Source: UMGS1370 sp963557065
Lineage (GTDB): Bacteria > Bacillota > Clostridia > Lachnospirales > Lachnospiraceae
DNA: 20,249 nt
Reading direction: 5' to 3'
NCBI GenBank assembly: GCA_963557065.1
Contig: CAUWCT010000027.1
Coordinates: forward strand, 1 to 20,249
Under the pieces are notes generated by a model. That model was not told the DNA's origin. It saw only the letters and a program-made list of their open reading frames with translations, and made no database searches. A program made the translations under genes and the position numbers. The first letter of the stretch is position 1, and the number at the start of each line of letters is the position of its first letter. Positions 1-7,467 of the stretch are shown one piece after another.

Positions 1-27
1 GGCATCCTCTGCTTTTTGACGGGGGAT

Positions 28-882
28 ATGACGGCTTTTATCGCCCTGGCTGCTACTTTAGTCATAGGGCTTGGTCTTGCCGGTATTCTGTATCATATCT
101 ATAAATCGAAGCAAAGACGGATGGAGAAGTATAATCCCCTATCCCCTACATTGCGCTGGATGAATGCCGCAGGGTCGATCCTGATTGCAGCAAGTCAACA
201 TACAAATTTTCATCTACTGGCTGGCTGGCGGTACAATAACGAATTTGACCGGGAAAGTATTAAAACAATGCTGTGGGATTATTGGGGCATTCAAGGACAT
301 GAGACAGCTATAAAGGAAATGCGCAGCCTGATCGACGAGGGAATGCGCGCCAGCTATCGGAGGAAAATGGAACTCTTGTCGCATAAATATAAGGATGATA
401 CAGAAGTCCAGCTCGTTGAGGAGGCCCGCAAAACCAATCCGAAAGCCGATGAGGACAGCTATCTGCCGAAAATGCTGACAGCATGGCGGCGTTATGGGGA
501 AAATGCCCTGTTAGGCTGGGATATGGGACGCTGCGCATATATCACGCAATGTTGCTATCTGGCAGGCTACATCAATATGCAGGAAATGTTGGATTTGTGT
601 GTAGATGCCGGGACAAAGGCGCAGGCTTTTTTTCAGAACTGGGAAGAAATGATGGAGAGCTATCTGCTGGGCGGACAATTTTGGAAGCATGAGGATCAAA
701 GCAATCCAAACTCCATGACGGCAGAACGCTGGAAGTTATATGAACAGCTCTGGCAAGGAAGAAAACCCTTCCAGAGTTCTCCATACCTCGCTGTCCCGTT
801 CGACCAGCCCCTCTCAAAAGAGGTTATCACCAATGAATACGGTATTCTGCCAGAATACCAGAAATATTATAATTATGGATAG
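28..882 (+). CDS. Membrane-anchored DUF1266 family protein, possibly 5'-partial
   Basis: The N-terminus holds one hydrophobic segment (about residues 3-23 from the ATG at 28) followed by basic residues, which suggests a single-pass anchor with the rest in the cytoplasm. The C-terminal half has the DUF1266 signature: a WDMGR motif, a CYLAGYIN helix, then a WEEMMESYLLGGQFW stretch. The function of DUF1266 is unknown. The reading frame is open to the left edge of the window; an in-frame TTG at 16 is an alternative start and neither start has a convincing ribosome binding site, so the true start may lie upstream. The gene sits beside insertion-sequence debris and a GC-richer leader, so it may belong to an accessory or integrated element. 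Family call fairly confident; start uncertain. Confidence 0.7.
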   Translation: MTAFIALAATLVIGLGLAGILYHIYKSKQRRMEKYNPLSPTLRWMNAAGSILIAASQHTNFHLLAGWRYNNEFDRESIKTMLWDYWGIQGHETAIKEMRSLIDEGMRASYRRKMELLSHKYKDDTEVQLVEEARKTNPKADEDSYLPKMLTAWRRYGENALLGWDMGRCAYITQCCYLAGYINMQEMLDLCVDAGTKAQAFFQNWEEMMESYLLGGQFWKHEDQSNPNSMTAERWKLYEQLWQGRKPFQSSPYLAVPFDQPLSKEVITNEYGILPEYQKYYNYG

Positions 883-956
883 ATAGCCTCTGATACAGAG
901 TAGGCATTGACAAAAGTACTTACACCGAGGGCCTTACAACCGAACACCGACACCCT

Positions 957-997
957 GACCGCTCACCGGGAGCACCCCGGAAGACGGTCATTTTTTT
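957..997 (+). terminator. Two-stage hairpin followed by seven T: terminator or attenuator
   Basis: The outer arms are GACCG (957-961) and CGGTC (985-989). The inner arms are CCGGG (966-970) and CCCGG (976-980) around the loop AGCAC, with four unpaired bases on each side between the two stems. The run of seven T at 991-997 follows directly. The hairpin lies 75 bases after the DUF1266 stop and 30 bases before a short ORF with a good ribosome binding site, so it may end DUF1266 transcription or act as an attenuator for the downstream ORF. Confidence 0.6.
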
Positions 998-1026
998 ACC
1001 CATTTTCAGTAAAGGGGGGCAATACC

Positions 1027-1113
1027 ATGACAAAAAAGCACAGCGAAGAATGCCAGTTTACAAAGCCACAAACCTCCACCTCTTTTTCAGAAAATGCAAA
1101 GGAAATCGATTAG
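1027..1113 (+). CDS. 28-residue ORF with strong RBS, probably a truncated gene start
   Basis: An ATG at 1027 follows AAAGGGGGG at 1011-1019. The product starts MTKKHSEECQFTKPQTST and stops after 28 codons. I do not recognise the family. A strong ribosome binding site in front of so short a frame, ending exactly where insertion-sequence-like sequence begins (about 1100-1113), suggests the 5' end of a longer accessory gene cut off by a rearrangement. A genuine small or leader peptide under control of the hairpin at 957-997 is the alternative. An in-frame TTG at 907 gives a longer version, but it would have to read through the hairpin and lacks a ribosome binding site. Confidence 0.35.
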   Translation: MTKKHSEECQFTKPQTSTSFSENAKEID

Positions 1114-1190
1114 AGGCTTATCGATTTATTGATGAATATAAGGATTTCTTTGGGCTGTGCTGGTTATTAAAGCGTTTCCATATTTACCCC
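1098..1190 (+). pseudogene. Fragment resembling the N-terminal part of an IS3-type orfB transposase
   Basis: In the frame containing codons 1113-1190 the translation includes EAYRFIDEYKDFFG followed by LCWLLKRFHIYP. This is the pattern of the helix-turn-helix-like N-terminal segment that precedes the DDE domain in IS3-family OrfB proteins (an I-D-E-x-K...F-G-L-x-W-L-L-x-R stretch). No DDE domain follows: at about 1187-1190 the sequence switches into an antisense IS200-type tnpA fragment. The call rests on a short recalled pattern and needs a database search. If right, it is a decayed, non-functional remnant about 30 codons long. Confidence 0.4.
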
Positions 1191-1297
1191 AAATCTCTTT
1201 TTATCTCACCATACATTGTTTTTCTTCGATATTTTGGAATAAACACAATATGGTACATACAATTCCATCGGGTATGTTGTATACTTTGATTATCCAT
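1184..1297 (-). pseudogene. IS200/IS605 family transposase TnpA, N-terminal 37 codons only
   Basis: On the minus strand an ATG at 1297 follows AGGAGG (1310-1305) at 7 bases. The product starts MDNQSIQHTRWNCMYHIVF and continues IPKYRRKTMYGEIKRDLG before a TAA at 1186-1184. This matches the start of Y1 HUH transposases of IS200 type (H-T-x-W-N-C-x-Y-H-I-V-F-x-P-K-Y-R-R). Full-length TnpA is about 130-155 residues. Here the HUH motif and catalytic tyrosine are missing, and the sequence beyond the stop matches a different element, so this is an inactive remnant. The start region and ribosome binding site are intact, so the truncation is at the 3' side. Confidence 0.85.
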
Positions 1298-1317
1298 TTG
1301 GATACCTCCTATGCTTT

Positions 1318-1343
1318 TGATATGGCTTGCGAAACCAATATCA
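1318..1343 (-). repeat. Hairpin with one bulged T, candidate IS200 left-end structure
   Basis: Read on the minus strand, TGATAT, a bulged T and GGTTT pair with AAGCC and ATATCA around a CGC loop, with one G-T mismatch. It lies about 20 bases upstream of the tnpA remnant start. IS200/IS605 elements carry imperfect subterminal palindromes with extrahelical T residues that TnpA recognises, so position and shape both fit a left-end hairpin. The exact element boundary is not visible. Confidence 0.5.
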
Positions 1344-1470
1344 TTATAGCAGGGGATATAAATACTTTTTCATTATATAAAGACAGGGCTATAAAAGTAC
1401 TCCTACTTACGTTGACAAAGGGGCGGCTCGTATTGACGCGGAGACGACGGTTAAACTTGCAGGAAACAGA
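1344..1470. other. Non-coding junction between IS remnant and DUF5107 gene
   Basis: No supported gene lies here. A plus-strand frame open from 1381 runs past 1470 into the 3' end of the neighbouring gene; its codons 1411-1464 give a protein-like stretch (YVDKGAARIDAETTVKLA) with no start codon or ribosome binding site. It may be the tail of a gene displaced by the insertion-sequence events, or chance. I could not assign it to a family. No clear terminator for the minus-strand DUF5107 gene is visible here. Confidence 0.3.
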
Positions 1471-3390
1471 TTAAAACGCTTTAAAATCATACCGATAGGG
1501 GATCGGAGCTTTTGCGCCATAGATTTTTTCGTATAATTCGCTCCACAGCTGGGAGATCGAGTCTTCGCCTTCGCGGATATCGTCAATGACAAGTCCTCCG
1601 TCCTGTTCCAGACTTTCATAAGCTTTCTCATATGCTCCAAGTTCTTTTAACGCAGAAATATAATAAAACTTTAATTTTCCTACCTTTTGTATATCCGGGC
1701 TTTGTTTCTCAAAAAAATCGACAATTTCTGCATATGCCTTGTCAAGATACAAAATTTTCAGCATTTCTTTTAAATAGGAGATATGCTTCGATTCTATTTT
1801 TAACCCCCAGGCAGCCCACGCCGCCGACTCTTCATAATCTCCTGTCAGCAGGCAGATACTTGCCAGGCCATGGCAGGACCATGGATTATTCTCCATATTC
1901 CAGGACTGTTCTAAGAATGTCTTTGCCCTTTCATATTCTCCGCCAACACAGAAGCCGATCCCGGTGTGGTAATAGGCATACCAGTTTTCTTTGTTGGAAG
2001 ACTCCAAAGTGTCCAGGAGAAATCCCAGATTTTCGCCGTCTATGAGAAATTCATCCGGTACGTCCAATGCTGATGGCTGATGCAAAACGCCTGTGTCAAA
2101 AAATCTCTGCCACTGCTTCAGGGACTCCGATGCCATCACAAATTCCAGATGCTTGGTCCACTTTCCCCGCTCCTGCATTGCCCCGTAACCGCTTCCCGCC
2201 ATCACCAGCTTTGCCGGACTTTTTGCCATCTCTTTGGTTTCTGCCAGCAGATTTTCCATATTCTGTGAACGGCAGGAGTTTTCCAGCATACCGGTAATTT
2301 CTGCCTCCCTCTCCTCGCAAAGCAAACGATCCCCTGCCAGCTTTACGGGGCCGTACTGCTCCATCCATTCCCAGGCAGTATGAGGCGCCATGGGGATACA
2401 CCCATACTGGGTCTTTCCCAGTCCTGCCTGAATCTCTGCATATCTTCCTGCCTGCTCTGTCAAAAATTCCTGCCAGTGATCCGAGGCCTGTCCATTGCCC
2501 CAGGAAAACAGCTTCCTGCTTCTCAATCTCCCGGTGGATACGTGCAAAAGCCCGTACCCCTCCTGATTCAGATTGGCGATATACTTCGGCATATCGTCAG
2601 GAATGTCAAAAAAGTAATCTGCGGATTTGGGAATCTTCTTGTAATCCGTAATATCAATTCCGTTTACCACAGGAACGTCCACCTTGAAAACAGCTCCATC
2701 TGCACAAGTAAATGCCTTTTTTGCCGGAACGGTGATCCGCCCTCCCTCGTATTCCGGGACTGCCATGTTGCTCCACCAATACATGGGAATCACTTCACTG
2801 CTTTCATTGACCACCCTCATCCTGCAGTTTAAAACCCGATCTTCCTCTTCCAACCAGAAATCCATCTGATACGGCACCTTTCTGATGCGCTCATATTCAT
2901 ACATGCGCAGAACCGGAGCATTCGTCCTGGTTTTTGTCACTGCCGTATATAGAGGGGCTGTCGTGTAGGGATTGTGTCCAATCACACCTATATTCCACTC
3001 CACACCGCCGCTGAACCATGCGTTTCGCACTGCCAGATTGCTAAACCGCAGTACATCATTGGTATAAAGCAGATTTTCCCCGGTCTCCTTATCCCACAAT
3101 TCCCAAAGCCTTCCACCGTACTCCAGAAGAAATACGGCTTTTAAATACCGGTTTTCCAGGATGGCAATTTTCACTTCTTTTTCTTTTAATTCTCTTGTGT
3201 AGCTATTGTACTGCCGATAGGGATAGGCATTTTTCCTGCGCCCGTACCCTTCAAAAATCTCATCCTCTTCATCCAGACGAAACTCCAGATGATTCTGAAG
3301 AATGTGCTCTCCCAGCAAATCCGGTACACAGGCTTCCTCCCCCAAATCAGCAGCCATCATTGTTTTTGTCTCAAATCTCAGTTCCGACAT
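1471..3390 (-). CDS. DUF5107 domain protein with C-terminal TPR-like repeats
   Basis: The first ~370 residues match DUF5107, a galactose-mutarotase-like beta-sandwich: a GGRLWELWDK motif, then LRFSNLAVRNAWFSGGVEWN and a following GHNPYT. The C-terminal ~200 residues are helical and repeat-like (including EYERAKTFLEQSW, DYEESAAWAAWGL, AYEKAYESLEQDG), consistent with tetratricopeptide repeats. It has no signal peptide, so it should be cytoplasmic. The family is found with carbohydrate-use genes and is presumed to bind or modify sugars; activity is not established. At 639 residues it is shorter than many DUF5107-TPR proteins (often near 1000), but both ends look natural. It starts 27 bases after glyA, so it is probably the last gene of that operon; its 3' end abuts rearranged mobile sequence. 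Confidence 0.8.
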   Translation of the reverse strand: MSELRFETKTMMAADLGEEACVPDLLGEHILQNHLEFRLDEEDEIFEGYGRRKNAYPYRQYNSYTRELKEKEVKIAILENRYLKAVFLLEYGGRLWELWDKETGENLLYTNDVLRFSNLAVRNAWFSGGVEWNIGVIGHNPYTTAPLYTAVTKTRTNAPVLRMYEYERIRKVPYQMDFWLEEEDRVLNCRMRVVNESSEVIPMYWWSNMAVPEYEGGRITVPAKKAFTCADGAVFKVDVPVVNGIDITDYKKIPKSADYFFDIPDDMPKYIANLNQEGYGLLHVSTGRLRSRKLFSWGNGQASDHWQEFLTEQAGRYAEIQAGLGKTQYGCIPMAPHTAWEWMEQYGPVKLAGDRLLCEEREAEITGMLENSCRSQNMENLLAETKEMAKSPAKLVMAGSGYGAMQERGKWTKHLEFVMASESLKQWQRFFDTGVLHQPSALDVPDEFLIDGENLGFLLDTLESSNKENWYAYYHTGIGFCVGGEYERAKTFLEQSWNMENNPWSCHGLASICLLTGDYEESAAWAAWGLKIESKHISYLKEMLKILYLDKAYAEIVDFFEKQSPDIQKVGKLKFYYISALKELGAYEKAYESLEQDGGLVIDDIREGEDSISQLWSELYEKIYGAKAPIPYRYDFKAF

Positions 3391-3417
3391 TGTTCTTCTC
3401 CTTGTAATTCGTCCTCT

Positions 3418-4665
3418 CTATTGGTAAATCGGGTATTTCTCACAGATCTTGGTGACCTCGCCTCGGATATAATCCGCTTTTCTTTCAAAATCAGTGGCGG
3501 CCAGCCAGATGCACTCTGCAATCTTGTCCATATCTTCCTCAACCAGCCCTCTGGAGGTAATGGCAGGCGTTCCCACCCGCACGCCGGAAGTCACAAAAGG
3601 ACTTCTTGGATCATTGGGGACTGCATTTTTATTGAGGGTAATGTACACCTCGTCACAGCGATTTTGCAGTTCCTTTCCAGTCACTTCCATGCCCCGCAGA
3701 TCGATTAACATCAAGTGGTTGTCCGTACCGCCTGTGAGCACTTGAAAGCCCTGCCTCTTCAGTGCGGCTGCAAGCGCCCTGGCATTCTTTACCACCTGCT
3801 CCTGATATACCTTAAACTCCGGTTTTAATGCTTCGCCAAAGCAGACTGCCTTTCCTGCAATCACATGCTCTAAAGGACCTCCCTGAGTTCCCGGAAAAAT
3901 CGCTTTATTAAAGTTAAATTTTTCTGCTGCCTCTTTATTGGCCAGAATCATGCCGCCTCTTGGCCCTCTTAAGGTCTTATGGGTAGTGGTGGTCACCACG
4001 TCTGCATAGGGAACAGGACTGGGATGAATACCGGCAGCCACCAGTCCGGCAATGTGGGCCATATCGACCATCAGATACGCGCCTGCCTTGTCTGCTGCCT
4101 GACGGAACCGTTTAAAGTCAATGGTACGGCCATATGCGCTGGCGCCTGCCACAATTAATTTGGGCTTGTGCTCTACTGCCAGACGCTCCATCTCGTCATA
4201 GTCAATAAATCCCTCATCATTAACACCGTACGGCACAATGTTAAAGTAAAGGCCGGAAAAATTGACAGGGCTTCCATGAGTTAAATGGCCTCCATGGTCT
4301 AAATTCATTCCCATCACTGTATCCCCTGGCTTTAACATTGCCACAAATACAGCCATATTGGCCTGCGCGCCAGAATGAGGCTGTACATTGGCATAATCGC
4401 AGCCAAACAGCCTTTTAGCCCTTTCAATCGCAATCGTTTCCACTTCGTCTACTGCCTCACAGCCGCCATAATAGCGTTTTCCCGGATACCCTTCTGCATA
4501 TTTATTGGTCAGCACAGTGGCCATTGCCATCATCACTGCTTCTGAAACAATATTTTCAGAAGCAATCAGTTCCAGATTGCGTCTCTGACGGGCGCACTCT
4601 TTTTCCACTGCCATTCCAACTTCCGGGTCCTGCTCTGTGAGAAACTTCATTACTTCATTTACCAT
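3418..4665 (-). CDS. glyA: Serine hydroxymethyltransferase
   Basis: PLP enzyme interconverting serine plus tetrahydrofolate with glycine plus 5,10-methylene-tetrahydrofolate; the main cytoplasmic one-carbon source. The 415 residues equal the usual bacterial length. Visible motifs are LELIASENIVS (31-41), YAEGYPGKRYYGG (56-68), SGAQAN (98-103), DMAHIAGLVAAG (201-212) and TTTTHKTLRGPRGG (225-238), in which Lys230 is the Schiff-base lysine. The ATG at 4665 follows AAGGAGA. The gene lies 64 bases after recJ and 27 before the DUF5107 gene. A 7-base inverted repeat (4705-4711/4729-4735) spans the recJ stop just upstream, but it has no T-tract and is a weak candidate for any control. Confidence 0.97.
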   Translation of the reverse strand: MVNEVMKFLTEQDPEVGMAVEKECARQRRNLELIASENIVSEAVMMAMATVLTNKYAEGYPGKRYYGGCEAVDEVETIAIERAKRLFGCDYANVQPHSGAQANMAVFVAMLKPGDTVMGMNLDHGGHLTHGSPVNFSGLYFNIVPYGVNDEGFIDYDEMERLAVEHKPKLIVAGASAYGRTIDFKRFRQAADKAGAYLMVDMAHIAGLVAAGIHPSPVPYADVVTTTTHKTLRGPRGGMILANKEAAEKFNFNKAIFPGTQGGPLEHVIAGKAVCFGEALKPEFKVYQEQVVKNARALAAALKRQGFQVLTGGTDNHLMLIDLRGMEVTGKELQNRCDEVYITLNKNAVPNDPRSPFVTSGVRVGTPAITSRGLVEEDMDKIAECIWLAATDFERKADYIRGEVTKICEKYPIYQ

Positions 4666-4729
4666 AGCTCTCTTTCTCCTTTTTATAGTTTATAACAGCG
4701 GCTGTCCTGAATCATTCTATGCGTTATGT

Positions 4730-6460
4730 TCAGGAAAACCGGTATTCTTTAATCACTGCCTGAAGAGTACGGTTTCCGTTGTATTCATTAATCGTTGGAT
4801 AATACACAATATCTATGAAATGATTTCCTGCAAGTTCCTCACAAAAAGCATCTCCATCTCCAAAAAACATTCCATCCATGGCAAATCCTCCAGGCGTTAC
4901 CAGCGAAAGTTTGACTGCATTGCGGTTTTTTCCCAGCACCCGCACATTCCGGACAGACAGGCCCTTTTGGGCAAACTGTGGTTTCTCATTGCCGTTTCCA
5001 AAAGGTTCTAACTGCTCCAGTTCTTTGAGCAGGGATTCTTCTATGTATTCCAGGGGCATGGGAACATCTATCCAGACTTTGCGGACAAAATCCTCTTCGG
5101 TTAAAACCGCATTTTCGTTGAGACGGAGGCGGAATTGTTCTACGTTTTCCTCTGGCAGGGAAAATCCTGCTGCCATGGGATGTCCGCCAAACTTGGTGAG
5201 AAGATCCTTTACCTGCACCAGCCCCTCAAACATATGGTAGGCTTCTATGGATCGGCCCGATCCTTTTACCCCGTCTTCTGACTTTGTAAGCACAAAGGAC
5301 GGTTTCTGATATCTCTCCCGCAGCCGTCCGGCAACAATCCCAGCCAGGGATTCATGACAGTCCGGCAAAAAGATAACCAAAACCTTGTCTTTCGTAAACT
5401 GTCTTTCCACCTGCTCGATGGCTTCTTCTGTGCTTTTTAAGGTCATCTCTTTGCGCTGCTCATTTAAATCTTTTAAATCTCCTGCCAGTTGTTCTGCCAT
5501 CTCTCTGTCTTCTGCCAGCAAAAGCTTTAATACCGCCTTTGCTGTTTTCAAACGCCCCCCTGCATTTAAGCAGGGACCGATTACAAACCCGATATGGTAC
5601 GCGGTAAGGGCTTTCGGATCCAGGTTGTTTTTCCTGATCAGGCTTAACAGTCCCAGATTTTTTGTACTGCCAATGTGTTTTAACCCCTCCCTTACCACAA
5701 TCCGATTCTCATCCTGCAGTTTCATCACATCTCCCACTGTGGCAATGGCTGCAAATTCCATCATTTCTTCCCATTTTGAAAGAGGAATGAAATAGGATTC
5801 ATATAAGGCCCTCATCAGCTTGTAGGCCACCATCCCACCGCAGATCTCCGGATAAGGATACAGGCTGTCCTGACGTTTGGGATTTACAACTGCATCTGCC
5901 GCAGGAAGAATATCACTGCCGTTTTCATCAGCCTGAATGTCATGGTGGTCCGTAACAATCACCGTCATTCCCATCTCTTTTGCCAGAAGAATCTGATCAA
6001 TGGCAGCAATTCCGTTGTCACAGGTCAGGATCGTGTCAATCCCGTCCTCTGCCGCCTGCCGGATAATGGCCTCATTGATTCCATAACCGTCCTTAATCCG
6101 ATCCGGAATCCGGTAGTCCCCCTTTGCTCCTGCTTCTTTTAATGCCTTCAGGAGAATATATGTGGAACACACTCCATCAATGTCGTAATCTCCCACTACC
6201 CGTATCCGCTTCCCCTCTTCTATCTTCTTTCTTAGAATGGAAACTGCCCGATCCATGTCCGGCAAAAGGCCGGGGCTGTAAAGATCCGAGATTGTCCCAT
6301 ACAGATACCGGGAAATTGCTTCCTCTTCTATGACATCCCGGTTGCGGATAATCCGCGCTGTCACCTGATTAATATGAAATTTTTCTGCTATTTCTGCAAA
6401 ATCTGCTCTCTTTGTCTGCACCATCCACTGGCTTGGCGCCCCTGTCTGTTTTTCTGTCAT
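4730..6460 (-). CDS. recJ: Single-stranded-DNA-specific exonuclease RecJ
   Basis: DHH-superfamily 5'-3' single-strand exonuclease used in recombinational and mismatch repair. Metal-binding motifs are in order: VVGDYDIDG (88-96), TCDNG (146-150), VTDHHD (169-174) and GPCLNAGGRL (295-304), followed by a DHHA1 region containing GSGRSIEAY and LTKFGGHPMAAGFSL, then the C-terminal OB-like domain. Its 576 residues are close to E. coli RecJ. Its ATG overlaps the stop of the upstream chemoreceptor-like gene (ATGA at 6460-6457), indicating translational coupling. All catalytic motifs appear intact. Confidence 0.96.
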   Translation of the reverse strand: MTEKQTGAPSQWMVQTKRADFAEIAEKFHINQVTARIIRNRDVIEEEAISRYLYGTISDLYSPGLLPDMDRAVSILRKKIEEGKRIRVVGDYDIDGVCSTYILLKALKEAGAKGDYRIPDRIKDGYGINEAIIRQAAEDGIDTILTCDNGIAAIDQILLAKEMGMTVIVTDHHDIQADENGSDILPAADAVVNPKRQDSLYPYPEICGGMVAYKLMRALYESYFIPLSKWEEMMEFAAIATVGDVMKLQDENRIVVREGLKHIGSTKNLGLLSLIRKNNLDPKALTAYHIGFVIGPCLNAGGRLKTAKAVLKLLLAEDREMAEQLAGDLKDLNEQRKEMTLKSTEEAIEQVERQFTKDKVLVIFLPDCHESLAGIVAGRLRERYQKPSFVLTKSEDGVKGSGRSIEAYHMFEGLVQVKDLLTKFGGHPMAAGFSLPEENVEQFRLRLNENAVLTEEDFVRKVWIDVPMPLEYIEESLLKELEQLEPFGNGNEKPQFAQKGLSVRNVRVLGKNRNAVKLSLVTPGGFAMDGMFFGDGDAFCEELAGNHFIDIVYYPTINEYNGNRTLQAVIKEYRFS

Positions 6461-7434
6461 CCGTTCTCTTTGTTCTCCTTTGGAGTCTTATTGTCTTTTT
6501 TGTCCTTCAGTCGCTTTTCAAGCCCCTCCATCTCATATAAAATCGCTGCAAAATCTCCATGGTAAGCGCTCTCTCTTTTTGAAGTCACATTTAAATTGCC
6601 ATTTCCAATCTCTTTGATGATCCTTTTTTGATCTGCAGTCATGGTTTTTAAATTGCCGGCCAGAAGATTCACTGCATCCTCCATGGCCTGCATTTCTCTG
6701 TCTCCGGAATGTTCCAGATGCACGTCCAGATTGCCGGCTGCCAGACGGGTAATTCCGTCTGCAATGTTTCCAACCGGCGCCGCAATCCCATGAATCAGGG
6801 AAACCACGAACAAAGACAGCGCAGTTCCCAAAAAGAGAATCATGACGATCTTCCATCCAATCAGGCGGCTGTACAGATAATTTCCGTATTCGCTGGAAGC
6901 TTCTACACCGGCCTGATTTTTCTGTGCCAGATCATCCAGCACTTTGCTGGTTCCATCAAACAGCAGTCTGGACTCTCCCTGAAGCAACTTTAATGCCTCG
7001 TGGGACTGATTTTTGCGGCTGTTTTCCAAAATTTCATCGCTGCATATCAGATAGCGATCCCATAAATCTTTGGCCTGATAGATTAAGTCGCTCTCGCCAC
7101 CTCTTGCATAAAGAGCCATATAGTCTGCAAATGCCTGATCAATCATCTGCCGTTCCTGAAGGATTCCCGCCTCCAATGCCTTCATATCCTCTTCTTTGTC
7201 CGCCAGGGCATGATTGTGTTCTGCAATCCGGTAATCAGAGGTGCGAGTGTTCAGTTCTTCTGCTGCAATCACTGCAGGCGCCCAATATTCTGCAATATCC
7301 GTACTGGCCTGATTGATGGACTGGCTGGTGACAATCGCCACCAGTCCAATAGAAATCATGCCCAAAATGCTGATTAATTCAATGGCAATCAGCCGCTTTT
7401 TAATACTCATTTTATTTTTCAAATATTCTTTCAT
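6457..7434 (-). CDS. Chemoreceptor-like membrane sensor (4-helix bundle plus HAMP) lacking the signalling domain
   Basis: There are two membrane segments (about 14-37 and 192-214). The extracytoplasmic region between them is helical and starts like the 4HB_MCP sensor bundle (AEYWAPAVIAAEELN...). A HAMP domain follows (about 213-266), with a second HAMP-like stretch containing EIGNGNLNV (275-283), then a lysine-rich tail. The methyl-accepting domain that contacts CheA/CheW, normally about 250 more residues, is absent, and the frame ends by a 4-base overlap with recJ, so the gene is not simply frameshifted. The start ATG at 7434 has a modest AGGACGG site. It may be a receptor remnant or a signalling membrane protein with an unknown partner; its link to recJ is unexplained. 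Confidence 0.8.
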   Translation of the reverse strand: MKEYLKNKMSIKKRLIAIELISILGMISIGLVAIVTSQSINQASTDIAEYWAPAVIAAEELNTRTSDYRIAEHNHALADKEEDMKALEAGILQERQMIDQAFADYMALYARGGESDLIYQAKDLWDRYLICSDEILENSRKNQSHEALKLLQGESRLLFDGTSKVLDDLAQKNQAGVEASSEYGNYLYSRLIGWKIVMILFLGTALSLFVVSLIHGIAAPVGNIADGITRLAAGNLDVHLEHSGDREMQAMEDAVNLLAGNLKTMTADQKRIIKEIGNGNLNVTSKRESAYHGDFAAILYEMEGLEKRLKDKKDNKTPKENKENG

Positions 7435-7467
7435 AATCCGTCCTGAATCATTCTTAATTTTTAATCA

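Noticed and set aside
907..1026. Longer TTG-start version of the short ORF
   Set aside because: It would have to translate through the terminator-like hairpin and has no ribosome binding site; the ATG at 1027 has a strong one.
1321..1474. Plus-strand ORF starting MACETNIIIAGD
   Set aside because: It runs antisense over the IS200-like left-end hairpin, has no ribosome binding site (the CCTCCT there belongs to the minus-strand tnpA) and no recognisable domain.
2096..2401. Antisense-frame ORF within the DUF5107 gene, and similar long open frames opposite recJ, glyA and the heparinase gene
   Set aside because: Low-complexity, proline/serine-rich or basic translations in shadow frames of clear genes, with no domains and no start signals.
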